Below, piece after piece: positions 34,321-45,673 of a stretch of 64,000 nt of DNA. Every line of letters begins with the position of its first letter. Position 1 is the stretch's first letter. The stretch covers positions 1,826,501-1,890,500 of the forward strand of contig NC_080671.1 in assembly GCF_030247195.1 (NCBI RefSeq), in the 5' to 3' direction. This stretch comes from Topomyia yanbarensis (lineage: Eukaryota > Arthropoda > Insecta > Diptera > Culicidae). The notes under the pieces were generated by a model, which saw only the letters and a list, made by a program, of their open reading frames with translations, made no database searches and was not told the DNA's origin. Both the position numbers and the translations under genes were made by a program.

Positions 34321-35524
34321 GGAATGCGTTGAGTTGAGACGAAAACGTAATATGATTAATAACGAGGATAACACTTTCCGAATGTAGAGAGAAATTTATG
34401 AAAAATGACGATTTCCATTCGATTCTAGCAGGTTCTGATCGATTTTGATGAGCATTTGATTTTTGTTGTATGACCAATTATATGTATAGGTCAAATGTTT
34501 AAAAACAGTAATTTAAGGTCAAGATAGCATCATTTTGAAACCGCCAATTTCGGAGGTTTAGTATCTTCGGTAAGTTTTACAAACGTTAAACAGCGCATCA
34601 TTTGATAAAATAATTTTGACGGTATATCGTCCAATAAGTATTTATGGTGAATTTTCTCAGGTTAATATTCATGACTACAATAAAGTCTCAACAAATTCGC
34701 TAAAGACACGAACTCTGTTACTATTTTCTGAAAAAATAATTCTGCATAATTTTAAAACTTCAAAAATTACGGTTTCGGAATTATGCCGTTTGGACAGTAT
34801 GATCGATTTTCACCAAACCCCCACCAAACCGAATTTCTGGCTATGCCGCTGACTTCAAGTAAGTAGAAACAAAGTCGTTCTACACTCGTTCACAAGAAAC
34901 TTCTTCGAATTCTGAATATCTATTAAAATACATTGCAAATCCGATTTTATCAGCCAAATATGAACATATGTTTGATGGGCTCTAGCAGACGAACAAGACT
35001 GAATTCGAGTAAATCCTTTCTTGAGCATGTTTTCCTTATCATGAAGATATGCGAAATATGCGAAAATGAAAAGTTCATCATAATCAGAAATAGTTATCAG
35101 ACTACATCAAGGGACGGGAAGAATATTTTAACAGCTTCAGTTTATTAAAAAGAAAAAAAATTGCCCGATTTGGTCAATGTCCCCATTTTGTCAGCCTAAA
35201 ATACACCATGAGATTGATAAAAATGGGTCTTTATTGTATGTATTATTCACTGTGTTTCACATTAATAGATATATTTCATTTTTGGGGATTTTTTTTATTG
35301 CATCGAACTACAACAATTTTTAGGTAGCTTTCAAGGGGTTATTTTATAGACTTCTTCCAAAATTTGGCGAACCTATTCCAATTCGTATACTAATTAATTG
35401 GTATACTTGAGGGTTTATATGTTGCAGATAGAGAAAATACTGAAATTTTCAGCTTTTTTCCTACACAATATTACGAAAGCTTATTAATACATTTTTCCTA
35501 ATAAGTTTGTGAAAATTATGAACT
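34321..35524. other. No recognised gene
   Basis: AT-rich DNA with only short frames of poor composition. Confidence 0.4.
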
Positions 35525-37020
35525 ATTTGAAATTTTTTAATAGTTTAATTTTTTATTTCACCGTGATTTTTAATAAATAGTGACCATCGTTTCACAACGT
35601 AGTCTATTTTTCATGGCTTGCGGTGAGCACGATATCTCGAATTGCTGAACTGAAAATTATGGAATAGAAATTAATTTTTAGTATACTTTACAGATTAAAC
35701 TCGCCGCGCAGATAGCTCTGAATTAGACCCGCTGGTGCCCTAAGGCGATTTCGCTAGATTTTTAGAGCACTGTGCACCCAGTGAAAAGTTTCGTGAAAAT
35801 GAAAATTCCAGTAATGATGATGATTTTCCCAAACGGTTCGTTTTCGAGAGGTTTTTATTTGTTCTTTGACATTAGGATTAGCGATAATAATTCAAATCAA
35901 GGATACTACTGGGAAGTCACCTTTGGAAAAAGTCGATGTCAAAGTAAAATTTGGAACTATGCACGCATGCACTTCAGAGATAGCGTGATATCAGAAGCTG
36001 CGATTTCATTTCAACGCTTTTTTGTGAACAGGGCGATACTTACAAATGTAAACATAAGGCTTTTTTCATACATGCGAATAAGGGCTTTGAAACGCAACAA
36101 ATTAACCTAAAAATTTGGATTCTACGATATTGATTTCTTAAACTACAGCAAAAAATACAACGGGCGAAACTGTATTTTTGTTTGTTTATTTAAAGTTTCG
36201 CCCTCCACGCTCCATGCAAACAAACAGGACGATACTTTTTTTGCTAGCAGGTGAGAGGCGAAACTGTTATTTTCGTATTTTTTTAGGATTATCAAGCTGA
36301 TACCAGCTGTAAATAGTAACAATGATCTCTATTGAAAAAACACGGACGAAATCGGTGGTGTAGAACGGTAGTTATTGTAAAAAACCGTAAGGGCGATACT
36401 TCAATGCTGATAGGTGGGACCGAAAAAGTAAACAATCGCCAAAGGGGCGATACTATCATTTTGTCAATTTCAATAGCAAAAACAAATTTTAATTTACTAT
36501 TTTCAAATACTTTATGAAGTCTGGAAATATTCACTGTTGATTTTCTTTGAATGGTATCACTGCTAGTATCGCCCTTTTCAAGAAAAAGCGTTGATTTCTT
36601 AGTTCTCAGTCGCGTTGGAAATTTGAGTAAAGTATAAACTTCAAATGGATTCAAAAAAAAATTCGATTTTTTTGACTCAGTACAATATATAACCCCTTTA
36701 GGAAAATTCAGTTTTCCCACCACAATTTAGATATTTTATTAACAGAGCATTAACAATAGTTCGTTGGTATGTGTATTTTATGGGCCATTTTTTCGCTTTC
36801 CCATTGATTTGGTTTGAGATTTCTAGCACTGATGTTGTCCTATGCTGATTTGAGCGATTCTCTGAGTCCTGCCACTATCCCATGTAGTATGTGTTATCAA
36901 AAACATCGCGAAGCATCAAGTTCTAAATGTTCTCAAACGATATAATATCCGAAGAGAGTGATAAGAGTTATAAGAAATGTCTCATCACACTGTTAGGTGG
37001 ATTAAAAGCGTTTTTTGTAC
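35525..37020 (-). repeat. 1.5 kb dispersed repeat, copy B (uninterrupted)
   Basis: The reverse complement matches copy A (3400-4190 plus 7385-7920). It keeps the empty site of the 4191-7384 insertion and about 270 bp lost from copy A. The decamer GGGCGAWACT or its complement occurs at 36031, 36162, 36194, 36391, 36445 and 36565, with one-base variants at 36227 and 36256. No coding capacity or terminal repeats recognised. Confidence 0.75.
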
Positions 37021-37379
37021 TGAAATATATCTAAGTTTTCCAAAAGCTGCGTCTTTCCCTTCTTTTCCAAAAATCGCGTAAAGCGGCTGCATTTTGATTA
37101 ATTTCCGCAATCATAACTATTAAGGGTCTTCTTGCAGATCTCTGAGAAACGGTTCAACAAACGCAAGAAGTTGAACTGGAAGGGTGATATTCTATTTCGA
37201 AATCTTTACTTCAACCGTATTACTGGTTTTTCGCGACATTATATACAATATGTAAATATCATAACTGCTTGACTGACAGTCTTATCTTTGATAATCGGTT
37301 GACAGTCTTTGCTGAGTTGCTTCAGTGTCACATTAGTTTATTTTTAACGCAACAGGAAAATAAATATTGAACCACCCTA

Positions 37380-37560
37380 ATGACGTTTTTTGATCTGCCC
37401 TAATCAACAGTCAATTTTATTTTCAAGATTTTATAATGTCAAAAAACAAAGTCAGCGCATTAAAATTGCTTGAAAAAACTTATTTGGTCAACAAAATAAA
37501 AAATTGTTGAGTCACCCTAATAAACAGCTAATTTTATTTAATATATTTTCCGATGTCAAT
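37380..37560 (+). repeat. Short tandem duplication, about 115-bp period
   Basis: CCCTAATCAACAGTCAATTT followed by TATTTTCAAGATTTT recurs about 115 bp later as CCCTAATAAACAGCTAATTT followed by TATTTAATATATTTT. Confidence 0.6.
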
Positions 37561-37847
37561 AATGTATTCAACTTACCAAAACTACTTGAAACCACCCTTT
37601 TCGAACCATTAGAAAATGGCGATTGTGGTCTACCATTGCTTCTATATCGGGCCACACTGTGGTATGCGGTGTTGTGGCCTGTTCTCAATCCATATTAATT
37701 TGATTTCTAAATATCATTTGTCAAATACACATGAAGGTGTAACTAGAAATACATCTAGTTTGGCATTTCAAATCTTTGTTTTGAGTTATTTACATGTCTA
37801 GAGGTAATATACTTCGCTTTGTTTGAGCTTCAACAAACACTTCGGTC

Positions 37848-38255
37848 GCTTTAGGGGACAACACTTCATATGCGACCGTTTGTGTTCATTTTGGTGTTGT
37901 CCCCTAACGCAGCGTTTGCAAACGGTCGTGAAAAAAATTTCATGAAAGCACGATAATCTAAGTATACAGTATTGTTCTGTGACTATCGATGATCAAATTC
38001 CTAGAACAAATGGATGCTCTAAAGTTTGAGATAGAGCAGGTTGGAAAATCAATATTTTGCTCTGTTGTCCCCTAACGCGACATTTTCACCTCTCAGAATG
38101 AAATGACAACCTGAAAAATATCGAACCCCCAACATTAACGTTGTGTTACGACTTTTAAAGTATTCAATTAAGTGTTTTGAGCGTACATCGTAGGATTTTT
38201 CAAACGACAAGCTGTTAACAGTTGCATAATGCGTGCAAACGTTGTCCCCTAACGC
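37848..38255. repeat. 15-mer motif array, cluster 2 (three direct, one inverted)
   Basis: GTTGTCCCCTAACGC is exact at 37896-37910, 38064-38078 and 38241-38255 (spacings 168 and 177 bp). An inverted copy with one mismatch is at 37848-37862. Intervening sequence is not alike. The unit at 37896 sits in the loop of a 10-bp perfect stem (CGACCGTTTG at 37873 with CAAACGGTCG at 37918). Two units share GAAGTG just upstream (30529 and the inverted unit). Confidence 0.95.
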
Positions 38256-38984
38256 TGGCATGTGTCTACAGCGTGTTCGTTTGCGTCAGTCGTTGCTCGA
38301 TTTTCGCACGAGCAGGATCTGAACAATAATGTCCGGAAGATGCGATAAGTGTGACATGGCAGTGATGGCATCTCAAACTTTGCATGGACGAACTCATTTG
38401 CGTATGCAAAGCTTCAAATCGCACAGCACAGTGAAGAACACGCGATACAATTCGCGCAATTGACAGTAAAGAAACGGATGCGATTAGTTGGAGTCGTGTA
38501 TACACGATGATTTGCAAAGTAGGTGGGTAGGGTGGCCTTTGGTTTGAACACTACCGGGTGTGATGCGTTTGTATGCCGCTTGTGAGCTTGCGTTTGGACC
38601 GGGACAAATTAATTTATTTTTACGACTGTGTGCGCATTCGGTTAATGAGACGCCAAATGTTTTTGGTGGTTGGTATGTACGTAGGGTAATGAGCCTATTG
38701 GCACACATGCTTTATATTTCGGATATAGGTTATGCGTTTTTGGCACAAAGACATCTGACATGATTCTGCATGTCAAAAGCACAAGAAAAGATGTTGAAGA
38801 TGTTGGTGAGTGAGCGGGGGTTAAGCGAACCCTACGCGAGCAGAAATATTGTCAATAAACCAATTATTGATTAATATATTGACCGTGTAAAGCCATTTTT
38901 AAAATATTGATCTTGTAGAATTCAAATGGGATTGACGTATTGATGCTATGTTTATTGGTAATATTCTGGAGCTTTAGAGCAGAT
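38256..38984. other. CpG-richer unassigned DNA with a promoter-like module
   Basis: 38270-38760 contains many CG words, ATTTGCGTATGCAAAG (38398) and a 52-bp module shared with 46740-46790. An ATGTCCGGAAGATG near 38329 mimics a histone start but nothing histone-like follows. No gene recognised. Confidence 0.35.
38491..38542 (-). promoter_or_regulatory. 52-bp module shared with 46740-46790 (inverted)
   Basis: On the minus strand this reads CCAAAGGCCACCCTACCCAC then CTACTTTGCAAATCATCGTG, TATACACGACTC. It is about 85 percent identical to 46740-46790. TTTGCAAAT is octamer-like. Function is inferred only. Confidence 0.4.
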
Positions 38985-39175
38985 TCAGATTTTTGTTTTG
39001 AAAAGGTTAAACTAAAGCCATCTTTAGTAGTCAACCAAAAATTAAAGTTATCTGACGAAGAGAAGAGCGACAGGTTTTTATCCCAGATTTGCAAGCATTC
39101 GCATTTTATGTTGTTCAAATTCCATAGGGCATATTAAGCAGCGTAGTATTTTATATAGGAGGTTCAAAGCAAAAC
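38985..39175 (+). repeat. Repeat shared with 11265-11450
   Basis: GTAGTCAACCAAAAATTAAA, ATCTGACGAAGA, CAAATTCCATAGGGCATATT, TATTTTATATAGGAGGTTCA and AACTGAAACGG follow the same order as at 11265-11450. Non-coding. Confidence 0.55.
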
Positions 39176-39383
39176 TGAAACGGAAACAATCACATCCGCG
39201 ATCGTGAAACTGTCATCACAGATTCCCAACAGTATCGTGATCACCGTCATAGCCCAAATATATACCGATGCACCCATCTTATAAGCAAATCGTCACCGCC
39301 CCTTCTCAGACAGAACTCACTCGATATCTAATTTTAGCTCCAGTGGATTGCGTTCAAGCTGTAACATCATTACAGTTCCTCGT

Positions 39384-39600
39384 TGGTGGAGTGGTTAACG
39401 CAGCCAACTAGAGACTGCGAGATCGCAGCTTCGATTCTTGCTTGAGGCCATATCTTTTCTCAGTGTGTCCAACGAAAGGTGAATTGTCACTGTCCCGCTC
39501 ATTCCATTTCTGTCTATTTTCATAGGCGGCTCCGTATTTTAATTTGTTCTGCAAACAGGATATTTCTGCTTAGTCTAACAAGTTGAATGATATGAGTACT
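39384..39600 (+). repeat. tRNA-related SINE (head with A and B boxes)
   Basis: TGGTGGAGTGG (39384-39394) fits the pol III A box and GCTTCGATTCT (39428-39438) is two substitutions from the B box consensus, 33 bases apart as in tRNA-derived SINEs. The anticodon arm does not fold properly, so it is not a working tRNA. The tail after 39450 is not tRNA-like; its 3' end is uncertain. Confidence 0.55.
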
Positions 39601-39989
39601 GCATTGGATAGGATTTTCACTTCCTGAAAATATTTTGATGTCATTTCGCTGTTATCGATAAGGATTCTTCAACAAACATCGCTGCCTGCTGGCACGTGAT
39701 AATATCGGTTTCTTACTGCAGTGGTTTGTAGTAGTTAAGCCTACCGACTAAACCTCTTCTTTACCCTATCCTCATCCCCCGGGTCCATCGTTAGGTATTA
39801 CTTTAGGATGGATTATGCTCATGCTCTTTTTATTTTGTGTTAATCGTTTATTTTTTCTCCAATACTACTTTTTCTAATCCTTCTTGGTGTAACTCGTTCC
39901 TATTTGTATGCTAGCTGGTGCTGAGAATTCCTCGGCGGTGGTATTGCTTATATAAACGAGCTGGAATATTTACCTGCGGACTAAATGAG
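39601..39989. other. No recognised gene
   Basis: Mixed-composition DNA without coding signal or paired repeats. Confidence 0.35.
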
Positions 39990-40129
39990 TGACCGAAAAT
40001 AAAAGTCGCAAGAACAGAACATGCTTTGTGAAACTAGTTTTAAATTTTTTAGTATGTTTTTACATACTAAAAAATTTAAAACAAGTTTCACAAAGCATGT
40101 TCTGTTTCTGCGACTTTTATTTTCGGTCA
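39990..40129. repeat. Near-perfect 140-bp hairpin
   Basis: TGACCGAAAATAAAAGTCGC at 39990 begins an arm of about 67 bp. Its complement ends at 40129, with a loop of about 6 bases (TTTTTA near 40057). Only one to three mismatches are visible, including AGTT/AAGT near 40041. A diverged half copy lies at 40411-40470. Confidence 0.95.
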
Positions 40130-40410
40130 TATAAATATAAATTTCAAGCGTAAAAATCGGAGAGGAGCTCTTCGATGAAAAAGTAGATTAAACTTTCAGT
40201 ATGAAAACCGTAAAAAAATATAACCGGTAAAACGACTTTCAATCTTGAATGTAGCGGAATTTCCCACAAACAAATTATACTAGAGGTTCATACTTGCCGA
40301 CTTTTTCGTGTGAGAGCTTTCTAAGCCAGTGATTCTCCACCTGGGGCCCGCCTAAGCGATTCTCATACTGCAGGATCTCTGTTCGATTTTTACGCTACAT
40401 TCTAAGATAT

Positions 40411-40470
40411 TTGAAGCGGGTTTTACAAAGCATGTGTTATCCTCGTGACTTTTATTTTCGGGCTCTCAAA
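40411..40470 (+). repeat. Diverged half of the 39990 hairpin
   Basis: GGGTTTTACAAAGCATGTGT followed by GTGACTTTTATTTTCGG resembles the right arm at 40075-40126. Confidence 0.6.
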
Positions 40471-40888
40471 TGTAAATGCAAGATGCTTTAAAAAATGTTA
40501 AATGAACATTATAAATTTTTTTTTCAAAATCTTTATTTATTCATTCTTCTAAAATTATTCCTTCTTACAACCAAAGTTTGTATCATTCATATACATACTG
40601 GTAGTAAATATAAGGATTACTTCTAGGGTTAGGTTAGCATATATCGAGATATTGTTTAAAATTATGGACAAAAACATGTTTGTAGTTCCATCGAGATTCC
40701 CTAATAATCTTTTGCAAGGTGATTAGAGTTCTAAGGTGATTCGTCTTTGGCAGTAAGTAGGTGAGGAGTGAGGTAAGCGTGCAGCAGGCTGCGGGGAAGA
40801 AAAATAACAGCGAACAACTTTGTTTACCAACTGAAATCCAAGCAAACATATGGAGAGAACTAGTAAACAATGTTGTTAGCTGTCGTTT

Positions 40889-43800
40889 CTAAAACCAACA
40901 TGGCTGATCAGCATTTTTGAGCATCGAATCACCTGAGAATAAAAACTCCTTGATCTTTTGAAAGCTGAAAAGACTTGGATTTTCATAATGCACTACATTA
41001 TATGCAATGGCTTCTACGACCAGCCACAGCGCCGCTTTTTTCCTGCAATTTTTCCTAGAAACTCTGTTATACAATATCTCTTCTGGTGAACCGAATTTTA
41101 GATTAAGCTTCTTAGTTATAATATCCTGAATCCAATTCCATACAACACCTGATTTCACACATTCTTTAATTCGATGGATGTTTGTATCTCGTTTATCACA
41201 AATATCGCATCTATCATTGTTCACTTTATCAGTGTAGTTATAAATTTTTACTTTATTTGCAATCACATCATTGAACGTAAGGTATAGCAGTGATCTTGCT
41301 CTTGTACTCAAAAAATTCTGATTTAAATTTTCCCATATGCATTCCCACCATATATTAGGGTATTTTTCCTGTATTGTTGGACTAATGTTTAACTTTTTCA
41401 GAAAATATCTATACAAATCTTTGTTACTCTCAATGCAGTTTTTCGTAGAGATATCTTTAGATAATTCGATCCATTTCCTGGCGTTCATTGGTAGGAATTT
41501 AAAATTATCTGATTTGATAAGAAAATGATCAATCCGTTCTCCTGAATGAAACAACAATGTCCTAATAAAAAGCGCTTTGCACTGACTTTCTGGATCCATC
41601 AGCTTCAATCCTCCGTCATAAAAGTCCAAATATAATTGATTTCTATTGACTTTGAAGAAATGAGATTTCCATAAAAAGTAGCCGGAGTGTTTTTTTATTT
41701 GTGCTAGATGAGCATTTGAGGGTGCTATTATCTGGGCAGTGTACCACAGTTTCGACAGCAGGTACGAATTTAGGACTTGAACTCGTTCCAATAAGTTAAG
41801 TTGGCGCGAACTGTGTAATTGACAACTTGCTGCAAAAATGTTGATCAATTTATCAAAGTTAGTATTAACCATTTCTTTCCAGTTATCCTTCACTATAAAG
41901 CCCAAAATTTTTAATTCATTTTTTTCCGAGATTTGTTGGGGACCAATTGTGCAGTTATTAAATCTTATAAACCCAGATTTCCGAAGATTAAGACGGACGT
42001 TAGTTGTCAATCCAAAATCTTCTATAATTTTTATGACGAGGTCAAATTCCTCGTTGCTTCTAATCAATAACGTGAGATCATCCGCGTATGCCACTACTTT
42101 GATGAATAGCCCATCAACTGTAATCCCGATAACGTTATCATAAAGCTGTCTGATTAATGGTTCTATGTAGAGAACGAATAGTGACATTGATATGGGACAC
42201 CCCTGTCTTACTGAGCGTTTTATCTTAATGGAGTTTGTCAGAAAACCATTAACTAATATTCTGGACGAGGCTTCCTTATACAGGTTTTTTAGTATTGTAA
42301 TGAATGCCTGTGGTAGTTGAAATTTGTTCAAGATGTCCCAAAGTCTGTCGTGGTTCACTGAATCGAAAGCTTTTTCTAAATCAAGACTAAGTAACGTAAA
42401 TTTTACTCTTCTGGTTTGTTGAGCTCTCGCGACCACGTTTCTTATTTGATCAAGATTGTTAATGCATGATCCGTTAGTCGCAGTTTGACAAGTTCCAAGA
42501 AGTAGTGTCATGCATGGAGCCAAACGATTCGCAATAATTTTCGTAAATATTTTGTAATCAGTATTTAGCAGGCTGATAGGGCGGTAATTATTTATATCAG
42601 ATTTATTCCCACTTTTCTGAATCAGAATAATAATTCAGTCCGAAAAGTTCTCCTGTACGGAAAGATTTCCTGTCATAAGGCCGTTAAATAATTTTAACAT
42701 TTCACCTTTAATTAAAGTAAAGTGGCGCGCGTAAAACTCGTAAGTGAGTCCATCAGGGCCTGGGGCTTTTTTCTTTGTTGTGTTTTGAATAACCGTGAAC
42801 AATTCATCTTCTCCTATTGGCTCGGTAAGTTTTGACCTGGCATCACTTGGGATAAACCTGTGTACATAATTAAGGGCTTCAATGCTACTTGTTGTAATTT
42901 CTGATTTTTTGAAGTGGTTTGCAAAGTGTTCATATACATACTGTTTTGTGTCTTTTCCATTCGATGGTAAAACCCGCAAAACAGGCGAATTGTACCCCCG
43001 TTTGACAATACTAGCCATTTGATATATACCTAAAATCTCATTTTCTAACATTGAGGTCGGTTGGAATTTGCTTCGATAACTATTCAGTCTTTTCTGTTCG
43101 GCATCTATCAATGCTGCTTTAACCCTGTTCATTTCTTCATTTACATTTTCGCCATGAGCTTGTAAGTCCATTAACTCATTCAACTTTGCATACGATGTCA
43201 CTTTTTTAAGATGGTTCATACGATTAAACTCAAACGCTTTATTTTTGTAAAATTGTTTAACTTTTGATTTGAAGTCATACGACCACCATTCCGCAAAACT
43301 ATGGTTAAACTTTCGTCGTTTCTTCAGTTCTTCATAGGTTTGAACAAAATCATGCGTAACCACCTCATCGTTTAGAAGGTGTGCGTTAATCTTCCAATAC
43401 CCTCTCCCGATTGCAGGAGTAACTTCACTAGGATCAATTTCATACGAAAGAACAACTGCATGATGATCGGAAAAAGCTACCGGTATCGTCTGATATCTTT
43501 GCACCATGCCAACAAAATTCTACTCCGCGTAAATCCGGTCTAATCGGGAGGCCGATTCTAATCTGTGATATGTGTAACGACGGTTGGACAGCCCAAGGTC
43601 TTCTAATTTAAAAAGACTAACTAATGCTTTGAGATTTTTGCAAATAGGTTTGTTTTTGCTCTTACAGTCCCCCACATCTATAAGGCAGTTAAAGTCTCCC
43701 GCGAGAAGCGTAAATTTACAAAATTGTTTGCCCATATGCGGTGTAATAACATTCCCAAACAGATCCTCTCTTTCAGCTTTGCGAAGCGAGCCTGAATGAC

Positions 43801-44099
43801 CGTAAACATTAACTACATTAATTTTATCAATAACCATCGACGTGATTCGACCACCAGGATCTACCATTGGCTGGTCAAAAGTGAGTGTTTTTCTTATTAG
43901 TATTGCTGTTCCTATATTATCATCACTGCGATTAACAATTGCATGATGGGTAGGGAGGAAACTAAAGTCATTAAACGACACTTCTTGCACTAGAACTACA
44001 TATATCATTGACAATTATAAATTCCTTCATCAACAGTTTTTTAGCCTCCGTGGAAATTGCATTGATATTTACGGTACAAATTTTTCGTATGAACTTCAT
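40889..44099 (-). pseudogene. LINE ORF2: endonuclease + reverse transcriptase, lightly broken
   Basis: The ATG at 44099 starts MKFIRKICTVNINAISTEAK, the endonuclease N-terminus. A one-base frameshift occurs at about 44005-44015. The rest is in one frame to 40889 except for TAG at 43517-43519 and TGA at 42632-42634. Motifs in order: LLAGDFNCLIDVG (endonuclease), AFSDHHAVV (catalytic His region), KKKAPGPDGLTYEFYAR, LSLDLEKAFDSVNHDRLW, VVAYADDLTLLIR (RT active site YADD) and ELKILGFIVKDN. A C-terminal CDICDKRDTNIHRIKEC zinc motif follows. About 1,070 residues, a normal length. Confidence 0.85.
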
Positions 44100-44320
44100 T
44101 TTTAGTTGAGATTCACGATCACAACTAAACTAGCGATAAGCAAGGTATACAGTATCAAAGTAGCTATGTAGTGATGATTGAGCGTACTGGTACACTTACT
44201 AGAACATTATTGAGATTGAAATCTACCTACACCGTTTACTTGTCTTCGGCTCCGACTCCGAGATCTACTTCTCTTCCTTCTTTCTCACAACCCTGTCTGT
44301 ACGCTTTGCGCCATTCGCAA

Positions 44321-45308
44321 TTACTTCGAGCGGGTTTCTGTCCTGGGAATGGGAAGGCTGAACCTTCTGCAATTTGCGCGATCGAGACCTACGGTGTAGT
44401 TGTAAAGCACCTTTTTATCCTCATCGGAATCGGCTGTAGACTTCCCACTTGATGTAAGCATTCTTTTATCACCCGTTTGTTCGTCTGCTATCTCCACGTT
44501 GTCAGCACTCGTGCTTGGCATGAACACATCTGATATCGCGATCGGGTCGGGTATCGTCGTAGGATTCATAACCTCAACGTTCACTTCGTCGACCATCGAT
44601 CTCTCCTTTTGAGAGCTCACCTTAGATGATACCAGTTTCACCATCTTCAGCTCTTCCTGCTTACCACCTGGACCTGCTACATTTAGTCCTTTAACCATCC
44701 CAGCATATGAGGTTCCGTTTTTAATGTTACTGTCCACGGTCATCCGCGTGGATTTGTTCTGAGGGCACTCTGCTTTCAGATGTCCCTCTTCTTTACAAAG
44801 AAAGCAACGGTATTTCATTCCTTCGTAATATATCCTACCACGCCTATTTAGAAGTTATAGCGATGATGGGATCTCCGTTTGAATATCCATGTAGATACCC
44901 CGGACTCCAGTGTACAGATCGAGCTCGAATTCAGCAGGAAACTTTTCTCGTACTGTTCGTTTAACTTTTCCATATTTCCCGAGGACCAAAGAAACGTCTA
45001 AATCCGAAATTTCCGGTGGCAGATCGCAAGCATCCTCCAGCGACAGACATACAAATGACTACCGTACTTCCATTTGAGTAGTGGAATATCTGTTTTTCTG
45101 AGTTCTGCAAGAGCGCCTCTTTCATTGCTTCTTCAGACTTGAATTTGATACAGATGCATCGTTCGTCCGACATTTTGTAGCTCGTCTCCATATTCGATTT
45201 CTCCGCATCAAAAGCTTTTACAAAACGTGCCATTTCCACTAATGTGGGTCCAGCCGCTCCATCCGGGAAACGGAACACCAATGTATTCTTTACCAAACCG
45301 TCAAACAT
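44321..45308 (-). pseudogene. LINE ORF1 (nucleic-acid-binding, CCHC), frameshifted
   Basis: 45308-44961 encodes an N-terminal part beginning MFDGLVKNTLVFRFPDG. 44818-44321 in another frame has a CCHC knuckle, CFLCKEEGHLKAEC, followed by an acidic/Ser-rich tail (PSTSADNVEIADEQTGDKRM). A frame change and stops lie between 44961 and 44818. It binds the LINE RNA in the family. It precedes ORF2 by about 220 bp. Confidence 0.7.
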
Positions 45309-45474
45309 CTTTATTTTCTAACTCACTCAAATAAGACAAATTGCAGCCACGCAGGGCTGGTTTAAACAGTATCTCAAAGGATAGCAAAATAATGTTTGGT
45401 ATTCTCAGCACACCACGGTAAAACACGTCTTTACACTTCGTGATCTGATCGTGAACTGACCGAAGTTCCAATCA

Positions 45475-45625
45475 AATGTCTAAAGAATTGAAAATATGCG
45501 ACCGCAGCATCCCATGCATATTGGCAAATGAGCTCAAGATCAAGCCTTACAAGTTTCAAATGATCCATTAACTCACATCGAAGCAGCAACAAGTTACTCG
45601 AGGGAGCGAAAAAGTGGCGAGCCAG
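45475..45625 (+). pseudogene. mariner transposase N-terminal fragment
   Basis: The plus-strand reading SKELKICDRSIPCILANELK followed by IKPYKFQMIH, a stop, then LTSKQQQVTREGAKK matches the second HTH region (LKPYKLQKVQ-type) of Tc1/mariner transposases. Only about 50 residues remain. It lies between the LINE 5' side and the small LINE fragment at 45674. Confidence 0.6.
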
Positions 45626-45673
45626 CCGCAGATAGAATCACCGAATGACGTGGGCGATTTCCATTGTTACCAC

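Larger units (their letters stand above)
40514..45308 (-). mobile_element. L1/Tx1-like LINE, recently degraded
   Basis: Minus-strand order: ORF1 (45308-44321), ORF2 (44099-40889), a 3' UTR of about 375 bp, an AATAAA at 40537-40532 (minus) and a short A-tail at about 40524-40515. The 5' end lies somewhere between 45308 and about 45470, where a mariner fragment begins. RT motifs such as NNYRPISLLNTDYKI and RQGCPISMSLFVLYIEPLI, with no RNase H domain, place it with the L1/Tx1 group by my knowledge. No target duplication was found. Confidence 0.8.

Noticed and set aside
38326..38360. H2A start (ATGTCCGGAAG...)
   Set aside because: The first four residues match MSGR, but the following codons do not resemble the histone tail or fold.
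39384..39455. Possible functional tRNA gene
   Set aside because: A and B box-like words are present, but the anticodon arm cannot form a 5-bp stem with a 7-base loop and the acceptor ends do not pair. A SINE head is the better call.
40634..40870. Open frame repeated at 45756-46055 as a conserved small protein
   Set aside because: The identical peptides arise because both are antisense readings of the same LINE 3' UTR sequence.
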